Positions 1 to 4,888 of a stretch of 6,747 nt of DNA are shown here, piece after piece (within the stretch, counting starts at the first letter, position 1; each line of letters starts with the position of its first letter). The notes beneath the pieces are model-generated. The model was not told the origin of the DNA, did no database searches, and saw only the letters and a program-made list of their open reading frames with translations. Source of the stretch: Candidatus Aminicenantota bacterium (GTDB lineage Bacteria > Acidobacteriota > Aminicenantia > Aminicenantales > Aminicenantaceae); the NCBI GenBank assembly GCA_030670375.1, contig DAOVBT010000109.1:1-6747 (forward strand). Reading direction: 5' to 3'. The translations under genes were made by a program, and so were the position numbers.

Positions 1-1
1 C

Positions 2-376
2 TTCCTTGCGGTGCTGCTTTAACATAGGCCTTAACGATTCCGGACGGATCAGTGTCAAATCTCCGTTAATAACAAGAAGATCCTTGCCCCTATTGGATTG
101 AAGAATTTTTTTTGCCGCCAGGACAGCATGGGCCGTTCCCAGCTGTTTTTTCTGGTGAATGAATCCGACAGGTTTGGAATACTCCTCCTGCATGACATCA
201 TCCTTCTGATGCCCCACAACCACATAGACAGCCTCAGGCCTCAAAGCAAACATGCAATCCACCACCAGATGAATCATGGGTTTTCCCAGCATGGGGTGAA
301 GAACTTTGATCTTATCGGATTTGAATCTGGTTCCCTTGCCCGCGGCTAGAACAAGAGTAAGAAGTTTTCTTTTCAT
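2..376 (-). CDS. glmU: GlmU, N-terminal uridyltransferase part (runs off left edge)
   Basis: GlmU is bifunctional: it acetylates glucosamine-1-phosphate and then transfers UMP to it, giving cytoplasmic UDP-GlcNAc for peptidoglycan and lipid A. Only 125 residues of the nucleotidyltransferase domain are in the window; the acetyltransferase half lies beyond base 1. The nucleotide-binding signature is visible at residues 10-34 (LAAGKGTR, then KVLH and GKPM), the uridine-contacting QLGTAHA at 78-84, and NGD at 104-106, whose Asp matches the metal-binding Asp105 of the E. coli enzyme. The usual M and P of the GTRMxSxxPK motif are F18 and I23 here. The ATG overlaps the stop of the upstream TPR gene as ATGA. 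There is no strong Shine-Dalgarno sequence, so translation is probably coupled. Because the right half is not visible, a stand-alone sugar-nucleotide pyrophosphorylase cannot be fully excluded, but the motifs favour GlmU. Confidence 0.9.
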   Translation of the reverse strand, partial: MKRKLLTLVLAAGKGTRFKSDKIKVLHPMLGKPMIHLVVDCMFALRPEAVYVVVGHQKDDVMQEEYSKPVGFIHQKKQLGTAHAVLAAKKILQSNRGKDLLVINGDLTLIRPESLRPMLKQHRKE

Positions 377-885
377 CCCGTTTTTGTGATGATCTTAAAT
401 TTTTTATCTTCCCAAAGGGGCTCGAATCCTGATTCATTCTGAGCCATTGTGCAAAAAAACTTGTCTTTGTGAACGGCATCCTTCAGGTTCTCCAGGCATT
501 TTTCGGTGTCTTCCATCTGGCAATACGTGAGCGCCATTAAGTACGATACTTTTCCCTCTTTCGGTTTTTGCGTTTTGGCCTTCTCCAACAACTTGATCGC
601 TTCGCTGTGATCCCGTTGATTAAGCTTGTACACAGCATACTCGTAATAATCTTCGAAGCTTTTTAAAGAAATGGTTTCTTTGTTCTCGCGATTTTCACAA
701 AGTGCAAGATACATTCGAGCACGGTCAACAAACTCTTTTTCTGTGTTATGCTTTTCAAGAAAGGCCTGGAATAACTCCTTTGCTTTGGCACAATCTCCTT
801 TACGAAAGGCCTTCATGGCCTGACTATAAGCAGCCAGGATTTTTTCATACAGGTCTTTTTTCAATTTTTCTTTAGTTGCTGGCAA
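373..885 (-). CDS. small TPR-repeat protein, function unknown
   Basis: A 170-residue, Lys/Glu-rich protein with no signal peptide or membrane segment, so probably cytoplasmic. TPR-like helical pairs are seen at about residues 14-47 (YSQAMKAFRKGDCAKAKELF), 80-108 (YAVYKLNQRDHSEAIKLLEKA) and 112-140 (YLMALTYCQMEDTEKCLENL). The tail at about 142-166 (FFCTMAQNESGFEPLWEDKKF) resembles the short 'TPR end-of-group' motif that closes some bacterial TPR proteins. TPRs usually mediate protein-protein contacts; the partner is not evident. The start is TTG at 885, chosen because GGAGAG lies 5 nt upstream and no ATG is near. It lies 84 bp after lpxC with its own promoter-like pair, and its TGA overlaps the glmU ATG, so it is probably co-expressed with glmU. 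That makes a role in envelope-precursor synthesis possible, but this is inference from position only. Confidence 0.85.
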   Translation of the reverse strand: MPATKEKLKKDLYEKILAAYSQAMKAFRKGDCAKAKELFQAFLEKHNTEKEFVDRARMYLALCENRENKETISLKSFEDYYEYAVYKLNQRDHSEAIKLLEKAKTQKPKEGKVSYLMALTYCQMEDTEKCLENLKDAVHKDKFFCTMAQNESGFEPLWEDKKFKIITKTG

Positions 886-923
886 TTTTTCTCTCCAATT
901 TTATTGAATAAACGAGGTTTGTC

Positions 924-952
924 ATTTTATATCAGAATTCTATGTTTGACAA
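924..952 (-). promoter_or_regulatory. sigma70-type promoter for the TPR-glmU pair
   Basis: On the minus strand TTGTCA (952-947) is followed after exactly 17 nt by TAAAAT (929-924). Each hexamer differs from consensus at one position. Transcription would start near 917 and give a leader of about 30 nt before the TTG start at 885. It lies in the lpxC-TPR gap, so the two downstream genes could be expressed both from here and by readthrough from lpxC. Confidence 0.6.
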
Positions 953-969
953 GAGGAGCCTACGGACGG

Positions 970-1815
970 TTAACGGTTATCGTCGGGGGAAAGATATTCC
1001 GGATTCTCCAACAGAAAACGAACGACCCTCAGGTGAAGATCATGCCCTGCCTTTTTCGCGATAAAATGACCGGTTACAGGATTTCCTAAAAGCGAAAGAT
1101 CTCCGATTAAATCCAAAATTTTGTGTCTCACAAACTCATCAGGATATCTGAGGGGACCGTTGACCACACGTGTTTTATCCAATACAACTGTATTATTGTA
1201 GGATCCCCCAAGGGCCAATCCCTGTTTTTGCAGGGTAGGAACATCCTCTATGAATCCTAACTTAAGGGAAGAGTCGATTTCTTTTTTAAAATTCTTTGGG
1301 TTTACCACGACAGACAATTCCTGTTTTTTGATGCTGGGATGCTCATACTCGATTTGATAAGTGATTCTGAGTTCGGCATCCGGGTCAACAGAAATAGAAG
1401 CTTCCTCCTCCTGAATGATAAGCGATTGTGTAATTTTTTGGAGGTTCTTTTCTTCCGGGAGCTCCCTGAGGCCGGCTCTTTGGACAGCTCTGGCAAAATG
1501 AAGGGCACTGCCATCCATAGATGGGATCTCTTCTTGATTAAGCTCGATCGTCAGGCTATCGATACCATAAACCCAGAGAACAGCTAAGAGGTGTTCCAAT
1601 GTCTGTATTTTTCCCTGGTCGGTAACCAACATGGTGCAATTCTTGGTTTTGATGTTCTCAAGAGAAAGACGAAATTCCGAATTTTTGAGATCCGATCTCC
1701 TGAAAACGATTTCACCCGAGTCTGATGGGATCAATCGGAGATCGACAGGTTTTCCTGAATGGATACCGAAGCCAAAGAATTCCAAGTCTCTTTCTAATGT
1801 TCTCTTTCTTGCCAT
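970..1815 (-). CDS. lpxC: LpxC, UDP-3-O-acyl-GlcNAc deacetylase
   Basis: This zinc amidase removes the acetyl group from UDP-3-O-acyl-GlcNAc, the committed step of lipid A synthesis, in the cytoplasm. The protein has 281 residues, somewhat shorter than the 305 of E. coli LpxC. Visible landmarks are GFGIHSG (15-21), TLEHL with E74 and the zinc ligand H75, EIPSMDGSA (96-104), LGGS (202-205), DEFVRHKILDLIGD (226-239) with zinc ligands H231 and D235, and AGHDLH (256-261) with the catalytic-type H258. The expected catalytic residues are therefore present, except that the conserved ARTFGF segment reads SLKLGF (183-188), putting Lys185 where E. coli has Thr191. The start is the ATG at 1815, which fits the family's N-terminus (RTL near residue 5). 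The Shine-Dalgarno sequence is weak, but a promoter lies 30-60 nt upstream. The gene heads a minus-strand group with the TPR gene and glmU. Confidence 0.95.
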   Translation of the reverse strand: MARKRTLERDLEFFGFGIHSGKPVDLRLIPSDSGEIVFRRSDLKNSEFRLSLENIKTKNCTMLVTDQGKIQTLEHLLAVLWVYGIDSLTIELNQEEIPSMDGSALHFARAVQRAGLRELPEEKNLQKITQSLIIQEEEASISVDPDAELRITYQIEYEHPSIKKQELSVVVNPKNFKKEIDSSLKLGFIEDVPTLQKQGLALGGSYNNTVVLDKTRVVNGPLRYPDEFVRHKILDLIGDLSLLGNPVTGHFIAKKAGHDLHLRVVRFLLENPEYLSPDDNR

Positions 1816-1845
1816 GAGTTGTTTAAATCCGCTTTAGATTTTTTA

Positions 1846-1875
1846 AGTATAACCCATATAAAAAGTTGGGGTCAA
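1846..1875 (-). promoter_or_regulatory. sigma70-type promoter for lpxC
   Basis: On the minus strand TTGACC (1875-1870) and TATACT (1851-1846) are separated by 18 nt. Each hexamer is one base from consensus. The predicted transcription start near 1839 gives a leader of about 24 nt before the lpxC ATG. The -35 box lies 13 bp from the left arm of the large inverted repeat at 1889-1968. Confidence 0.55.
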
Positions 1876-1888
1876 ATAAACAAAAAAC

Positions 1889-1968
1889 AAAAAAGGGGAC
1901 GGTTCTATTTTTTTGAAAGATACTTGTAATCCCATTATTGGAAAAAAAATAGAACCGTCCCCTTTTTT
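1889..1968. repeat. perfect 26-bp inverted repeat, REP/MITE-like element
   Basis: The arms at 1889-1914 and 1943-1968 are exact reverse complements around a 28-nt spacer (1915-1942). Each arm has a GC-rich core, GGGGACGGTTCTA on the left strand, flanked by A and T runs. From memory, this core resembles dispersed palindromes in several bacterial genomes, some of them linked to REP-associated Y1 transposases. No transposase is present here. The element sits between the divergent lpxC and larB genes. A T-run at 1973-1980 follows the right arm, so an RNA hairpin followed by U's would form on plus-strand transcripts, but no gene in the window would need that terminator. Confidence 0.8.
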
Positions 1969-1973
1969 CCCCT

Positions 1974-2002
1974 TTTTTTTGCAAAGCTGGATATGTTAGA
2001 AT
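1974..2002 (+). promoter_or_regulatory. weak possible larB promoter
   Basis: TAGAAT (1997-2002) is a fair -10 box, 7 nt before the larB ATG. The hexamer 17 nt upstream is only a T-run (TTTTTT, 1974-1979), a poor -35 box contributed by the tail of the palindromic element. If used, transcription would start at or just before the start codon. Confidence 0.3.
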
Positions 2003-2009
2003 CAGGATA

Positions 2010-2753
2010 ATGAAATCACAGCTTGAAGACATCCTCAATCAGGTTCATAAAGGAAAACTTAGCCCCAAAAAAGCGCTCAAACGCCTGAGGGATTACCCGT
2101 ACCAGGATTTGGTTTTTGCCAAAATCGACCACCACAGAGAACTCCGACGGGGTTTTCCAGAGATTATATTCGGCTTGGGAAAAACAGCTGATCAGATCAT
2201 CAAGATTTCCCGAGAAATTTTAAAAAAGGGGAACAATCTGTTGATCACCAAAGTCGATTCTTCCGTGTATAAAAAGGTCAAAGCAAAGCTGCCCAAAGTC
2301 AAGTATAATTCTCAAGCCAAAACGATCTTTTGCAGACAAAAAAAGGGGAGTACAGGAAAAGGGAAAATAATCGTGATCACGGCCGGAACATCTGACATCC
2401 CTGTTGCCGAGGAAGCGGTTGTCACATGCGAAATCTTCGGGAATGATGTGGATCGAGTTTATGACGTGGGGGTGGCTGGCCTCCATAGACTCTTCGGGGA
2501 ATATGACAAAATCACCGAAGCAAGAGTGATCATCACCGTCGCCGGGATGGAAGGGGCTCTCCCCAGTGTTATTGCAGGAATCACGGATAAGCCGATCATT
2601 GCGGTTCCGACGAGCGTGGGATACGGAGCGAGCATGAAGGGACTGGCTGCGTTGTTGGCAATGTTGAATTCTTGCTCGGGCGGTGTGGCTGTGGTGAACA
2701 TCGATAACGGATTCGGAGCTGCCTACCTTGCAAGTTTGATCAATCATCTCTAG
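2010..2753 (+). CDS. larB: LarB, nickel-pincer cofactor biosynthesis carboxylase/hydrolase
   Basis: LarB carboxylates the pyridinium ring of nicotinic acid adenine dinucleotide and cleaves the phosphoanhydride, giving the first intermediate of the nickel-pincer nucleotide used by lactate racemase-type enzymes. The 247-residue protein has the family's N-terminal segment (FAKIDHHRELRRGFPEIIFG, 36-55) and a PurE-like C-terminal domain. That domain contains TAGTSDIPVAEEA (124-136), YDVGVAGLHRL (151-161), AGMEGALPSVIAG (178-190), VPTSVGYGAS (199-208), MLNSC (218-222) and VNIDNGFGAA (229-238). Cys222 and Glu181 correspond to the residues reported as catalytic in the Lactobacillus plantarum enzyme (Cys221, Glu180, from memory). 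The ATG at 2010 fits the family's N-terminus and no in-frame start lies just upstream. AGGA ends only 2 nt before it, too close for a normal Shine-Dalgarno sequence. No larA, larC or larE is in the window, so it appears to stand alone between the envelope genes and dnaG-rpoD. Confidence 0.95.
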   Translation: MKSQLEDILNQVHKGKLSPKKALKRLRDYPYQDLVFAKIDHHRELRRGFPEIIFGLGKTADQIIKISREILKKGNNLLITKVDSSVYKKVKAKLPKVKYNSQAKTIFCRQKKGSTGKGKIIVITAGTSDIPVAEEAVVTCEIFGNDVDRVYDVGVAGLHRLFGEYDKITEARVIITVAGMEGALPSVIAGITDKPIIAVPTSVGYGASMKGLAALLAMLNSCSGGVAVVNIDNGFGAAYLASLINHL

Positions 2754-2850
2754 CCTGAACTATTCATAAAAAAAGCCGATGCCATTTCATACTCAAATCA
2801 TAACAACTTTGTAAATCTAATTTGCAAATCCACCCAAAGGACTTAGACGC

Positions 2851-2879
2851 TTGACAATTCGGCCATCCAACCCTATATT
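2851..2879 (+). promoter_or_regulatory. strong sigma70-type promoter for the dnaG-rpoD operon
   Basis: TTGACA (2851-2856) is an exact -35 consensus, followed after exactly 17 nt by TATATT (2874-2879), one mismatch from the -10 consensus. Transcription would start near 2886, giving a leader of about 244 nt before the dnaG ATG at 3130. That leader contains the structured segment at 2976-3104. This is the best promoter in the window. Confidence 0.7.
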
Positions 2880-2975
2880 TTACTAGTTAACTTCTATCCT
2901 TTATCAACTTGTAAGAACAATTTGGGCTATCATATGATTTTCTCGAAAATAAATGATGGAATCGGCAGATTTTAT

Positions 2976-3004
2976 GAATAATTCAGAAGTATTCTGGATT
3001 ATTC
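2976..3004 (+). promoter_or_regulatory. 29-nt hairpin/palindrome in the dnaG leader
   Basis: GAATAAT-T-CAGAA pairs with TTCTG-G-ATTATTC around a GTA loop. In RNA the single T/G mismatch (2983/2997) becomes a U-G pair, so the stem is 13 continuous base pairs. No T-run follows, so it is not an intrinsic terminator. As DNA it is a nearly perfect palindrome suitable for a dimeric regulator. As RNA it ends one nucleotide before the next stem begins. Confidence 0.65.
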
Positions 3005-3005
3005 A

Positions 3006-3104
3006 CGGGCCAAGATTGCTGTAGCGGCAAGGCAGTGGCCCACGCAGCTGTAGTGAACTACCGCAAGTGGGTTACAACGAAGTCGATGCAGTGAGATTGG
3101 CTCG
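3006..3104 (+). ncRNA. candidate structured cis-regulatory RNA in the dnaG leader
   Basis: Nested pairings found by eye are: 3006-3013 with 3097-3104 (8 pairs, one G-U); 3015-3019 with 3088-3092 (5 pairs, one G-U); 3020-3024 with 3072-3076 (5 pairs, one G-U); 3039-3043 with 3067-3071 (5 pairs, CCCAC/GTGGG); 3044-3045 with 3063-3064; and 3050-3053 with 3058-3061 closed by a UGAA loop. Unpaired stretches are 3025-3038 and 3077-3087. It lies downstream of a strong promoter and 25 nt before dnaG. It matches no riboswitch consensus that I can recall. It could be a cis-acting leader element or a small RNA of its own. The folding is visible; its function is inference. Confidence 0.45.
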
Positions 3105-3129
3105 CCTGTATGGTAAAATTCAGAATATT

Positions 3130-4872
3130 ATGGAGATCATTGATCAAATAAGGCAAGCCGCCAATATCGTCGAACTGGCCTCTCAGTACACAACTTTGAA
3201 AAGGGCTGGCCGTCGGCATGTCGGACTGTGTCCTTTCCACTCGGAGAAAACTCCTTCATTCACTCTGGATGATGAAAAACAGCTTTTTCACTGTTTTGGC
3301 TGCGGAACAGGTGGCGACGTTTTTACCCTCGTCATGGAGAAAGAAAACCTCAGTTTCCCTGAAGCGGTGCGTTATCTTGCCGAAAAATACAATATCCCCC
3401 TTCCGGAACAAAAAAGATTTTCATCTCAAAATAAAAAACTGGGCGAAGAAATAATAAATATAACTGAACAAGCTCTTGCACATTTTCGGAAAAATTTGCA
3501 TAACACAAATGAAGGTAAAGAAGCTCTCTCCTACCTCAATAAACGTAAAATCTCAGATGAAACTATTCAAAAGTTAAAGATTGGATATGCTTCAAATTCG
3601 TGGGATGATCTTCTCTCCTACTTCCGAAGAAAGGAAATACTTCCAAAGAAGCTTGAAAATGCAGGATTAGCAATTTATCATCAGAAGAAAAACAGTTTTT
3701 ATGACCGTTTTAGAGGAAGAATTATCTTCCCAATATTCACCGAATATGGAAAATTGGTAGCTTTTGGAGGAAGAAGTCTCTTTAATGCAGAACCCAAATA
3801 CCTAAATTCACCTGATACAAGAATTTATTCAAAGGGGAAACTCCTCTACGGTCTTAACTTCTGTAAAGAATCAATTAGTGAGAAAGAAGAAGTTATACTC
3901 GTTGAAGGATATACGGATTTTATATCCCTTTTCCAAGCAGGAATCAAGAATTTAGCCGCTTCACTAGGCACAAGTTTGACGCCAGAACAAATAGATTTAG
4001 CGAAACGCTTTGCTAGAAAAAAAATAGTAATATGCTTTGATGGTGATACGGCTGGAGTAAAAGCAGCAAGTCGAGGTGCTGCCTTAGGGATTCAAAAAGA
4101 AATTCAAACACAAGTGATGAAAATTCCAACAGGATTAGATCCTGATAGTTATATAAAAAAATATGACGTCAATTCATTTATTAATCTAAAAAAAACAAGC
4201 TTATCCGGCTTAGACTTTCTTATAGAAAATTTCTCCCAGGGAATAAATTTAGACATTCCTGAGGAAAAATCAAGGGTAGCAATGAATATTGCGGATGTGT
4301 TGAAGAGTATTTCAAATCCTATAAGACGAAGCGAATATATCAGACATACATGTGAAAATCTAAATATCCATGAAAATGAATTAAGATCAATGATTAAAAG
4401 AGATATGTCCAGATCCGGAGAAAAAGAGAAAGTGCTTTTTCTTCCTGCAGAGAAAATTCTCCTTGAAATATTATTCAGAGATAAGGGTATTGCTTCACGT
4501 ATTATCAATTTTTTTAAGGAAGACTATTTTAAGGGATTAAAAGGAGAGCCAATTTTTGAGGAAATAAAGAAAACTTACACAAAAAACAAAAAAATCCCAG
4601 ATTTTCATGAATTTAAAGAAAATTTAGACAAATCTATTTATAGTGCATTATCAGAAATACAATTTGGAGAGAATATTCCACACACATTTGAAGAGGCACA
4701 GGATTGCATCGATACCCTGAAAGACAGATCTCTTGAGATGAAATGTGCAGAATTGGACGCTCAAATAAAAAAATTACAAAGAAAGGGAGACTATGAAAAG
4801 AGCAATGAGCTATTAAGCCAAAAATTTGAGATCAAAAAACAACTCACATTATTGTCGCAACGAAATCAATGA
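3130..4872 (+). CDS. dnaG: DnaG DNA primase
   Basis: DnaG makes the RNA primers for lagging-strand DNA synthesis and is recruited to the fork by the DnaB helicase. From the ATG at 3130 it has 580 residues, the usual family size. The CHC2 zinc-binding domain has ligands C34, H37, C55 and C58 (CPFH and CFGC). The catalytic core has DRFRGRIIFPI near 192-202, PKYLNSPDT near 222-230, and a TOPRIM fold with VEGYTD (Glu259) and FDGD (Asp304, Asp306), then DPDSYI near 337-342. The C-terminal third (from about 425) would be the helicase-binding region, ending in a charged, likely coiled helix. The start was chosen because MEIIDQIRQAANIVEL is the typical DnaG N-terminus; a GTG at 3067 would add 21 non-homologous residues. 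Neither start has a clear Shine-Dalgarno sequence. rpoD follows after 16 nt. The middle of the gene (about 3420-4680) is markedly more AT-rich than its ends. Confidence 0.97.
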   Translation: MEIIDQIRQAANIVELASQYTTLKRAGRRHVGLCPFHSEKTPSFTLDDEKQLFHCFGCGTGGDVFTLVMEKENLSFPEAVRYLAEKYNIPLPEQKRFSSQNKKLGEEIINITEQALAHFRKNLHNTNEGKEALSYLNKRKISDETIQKLKIGYASNSWDDLLSYFRRKEILPKKLENAGLAIYHQKKNSFYDRFRGRIIFPIFTEYGKLVAFGGRSLFNAEPKYLNSPDTRIYSKGKLLYGLNFCKESISEKEEVILVEGYTDFISLFQAGIKNLAASLGTSLTPEQIDLAKRFARKKIVICFDGDTAGVKAASRGAALGIQKEIQTQVMKIPTGLDPDSYIKKYDVNSFINLKKTSLSGLDFLIENFSQGINLDIPEEKSRVAMNIADVLKSISNPIRRSEYIRHTCENLNIHENELRSMIKRDMSRSGEKEKVLFLPAEKILLEILFRDKGIASRIINFFKEDYFKGLKGEPIFEEIKKTYTKNKKIPDFHEFKENLDKSIYSALSEIQFGENIPHTFEEAQDCIDTLKDRSLEMKCAELDAQIKKLQRKGDYEKSNELLSQKFEIKKQLTLLSQRNQ

Positions 4873-4878
4873 GTGATA

Positions 4879-4882
4879 GGAG
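4879..4882 (+). promoter_or_regulatory. ribosome binding site deciding the rpoD TTG start
   Basis: GGAG lies 6 nt before TTG at 4889, in the short gap after the dnaG stop. This good spacing, together with the absence of a nearby ATG, supports TTG as the rpoD start. The next in-frame Met is residue 51, inside the N-terminal domain. Confidence 0.7.
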
Positions 4883-4888
4883 CTAAAA

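Larger units (their letters stand above)
2754..3129. other. 376-bp gene-free region upstream of dnaG
   Basis: I see no protein gene of convincing size here. It holds a near-consensus promoter (2851-2879), a 13-bp-stem hairpin (2976-3004), an adjoining multi-stem folding segment (3006-3104) and a possible extended -10 box (TGGTAAAAT, 3111-3119). A 15-codon frame with ATG at 2934 and stop at 2979-2981 also lies in the leader. No clear terminator for larB is visible between 2754 and 2850. Confidence 0.7.

Noticed and set aside
1889..1980. The palindrome plus T-run as an intrinsic terminator
   Set aside because: On the plus strand it resembles one, but no plus-strand gene ends to its left within view (lpxC is transcribed away from it). 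A mobile-repeat origin fits better.
1823..2038. 71-codon minus-strand frame across the lpxC-larB gap
   Set aside because: It is largely the translation of the inverted repeat and its A/T flanks, and it overlaps the larB start and the lpxC promoter. Not a credible gene.
2220..2747. Long open frame on the minus strand opposite larB
   Set aside because: It is antisense to a confidently recognised larB, its composition is rich in His/Ser/Arg/Cys without domain motifs, and it has no ribosome binding site. It is a shadow of the real gene.
2820..2829. ATTTGCAAAT palindrome in the larB-dnaG gap
   Set aside because: A 10-bp AT-rich palindrome is easily expected by chance, and it lacks partner sites or a T-run.
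3006..3104. Known riboswitch or RNA classes (cobalamin, TPP, SAM-I, c-di-GMP-I, ZTP, glmS, T-box, 6S, SRP RNA)
   Set aside because: I compared the segment by eye with the conserved cores I remember for these and found none. A covariance-model search could still overturn this.
3067..3129. GTG at 3067 as an extended dnaG start
   Set aside because: The 21 added residues do not look like a DnaG N-terminus, there is no ribosome binding site, and the GTG lies in a predicted RNA stem. The ATG at 3130 gives the family-typical start.
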